DNA of 6,714 bases, taken from NCBI GenBank assembly GCA_938023775.1, contig CALJDB010000062.1, positions 1 to 6,714 of the forward strand. Direction: 5' to 3'. Source of the DNA: an uncultured Clostridia bacterium. Lineage in GTDB: Bacteria; Bacillota; Clostridia; Oscillospirales; Oscillospiraceae. The notes under the pieces were generated by a model. That model was not told the DNA's origin, made no database searches, and worked only from the letters and a program-made list of their open reading frames with translations. Below, piece after piece: positions 6,686 to 6,714 of the stretch. The translations under genes were made by a program, and so were the position numbers. Position 1 is the first letter of the stretch, and the number at the start of each line of letters is the position of its first letter.

Positions 6686-6706
6686 TCCCCCTGCGGGGAA
6701 AGTAAG
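6679..6706. repeat. Perfect 12-bp hairpin, dispersed-repeat-like
   Basis: CTTACTTTCCCC (6679-6690) and GGGGAAAGTAAG (6695-6706) are exact reverse complements around a CTGC loop, followed by CAAAGGCG to the window end. From general knowledge, GAAAGTAAGCAAAG-type hairpins recur between genes in many bacterial genomes, including gut Clostridia, so this is probably one copy of a dispersed element that continues past the window. It could also serve as a transcription stop, but no T-run follows within the window. Confidence 0.6.
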
Positions 6707-6714
6707 CAAAGGCG

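Larger units (their letters stand above)
6586..6714. other. Non-coding tail after the DUF975 gene; no gene seen
   Basis: No open frame with a ribosome binding site and start is visible here on either strand. A GGGGAG at 6608-6613 resembles an SD but no start codon follows at a useful distance. The content is three hairpin-forming segments, listed separately, with AT-rich spacers between GC-rich stems. No clear intrinsic terminator (strong stem directly followed by a T-run) was found behind the DUF975 gene, so where the operon ends is open. Confidence 0.6.

Overview
The window looks like a chromosomal segment from a GC-rich member of the Clostridia, most like the Oscillospiraceae/Ruminococcaceae gut lineages. 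Three things point there: the gene order dxs-tlyA-nadK-argR-recN is a conserved Firmicutes block, with nadK between tlyA and argR as in Clostridia; codons are heavily G/C at third positions; and the last gene is a DUF975 membrane protein, a family common in Firmicutes. The lineage call rests on gene order and protein style and was not searched.

Layout: 1-191 is an AT-richer non-coding region. It holds a perfect 12-bp inverted repeat (27-53), a strong sigma-A-type promoter (82-110), a terminator-like hairpin in the leader (132-152) and a Shine-Dalgarno that can sit in the loop of a second small hairpin (163-185). Six genes then run on the + strand with almost no gaps: dxs (192-2036), tlyA (2033-2842), nadK (2839-3696), argR (3698-4147), recN (4164-5846) and a DUF975 gene (5860-6585). 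The first two junctions are 4-base ATGA overlaps, the third has a 1-base gap, and the last two are 16 and 13 bases. This is best read as one operon. The tail (6586-6714) is non-coding and carries two related hairpin units 34 bases apart, then a perfect 12-bp hairpin that looks like part of a dispersed repeat.

How the genes work together: this is housekeeping rather than a specialised system. Dxs makes the entry compound of the MEP isoprenoid pathway and needs reductant downstream, and NadK makes the NADP pool. TlyA methylates rRNA, ArgR senses arginine, and RecN acts in double-strand break repair. The grouping is conserved but the functional link is loose. In many spore formers recN is followed by spoIVB and spo0A. 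Here a DUF975 membrane protein follows instead, and the window ends before showing whether sporulation genes lie beyond.

I found no convincing new biological system. The most worthwhile second looks are the dxs leader (promoter, attenuator-like hairpin, masked SD), the 27-bp dyad upstream of it, and the hairpin cluster at the right end. All coding features show intact motifs and normal length; no frameshift or truncation was seen.
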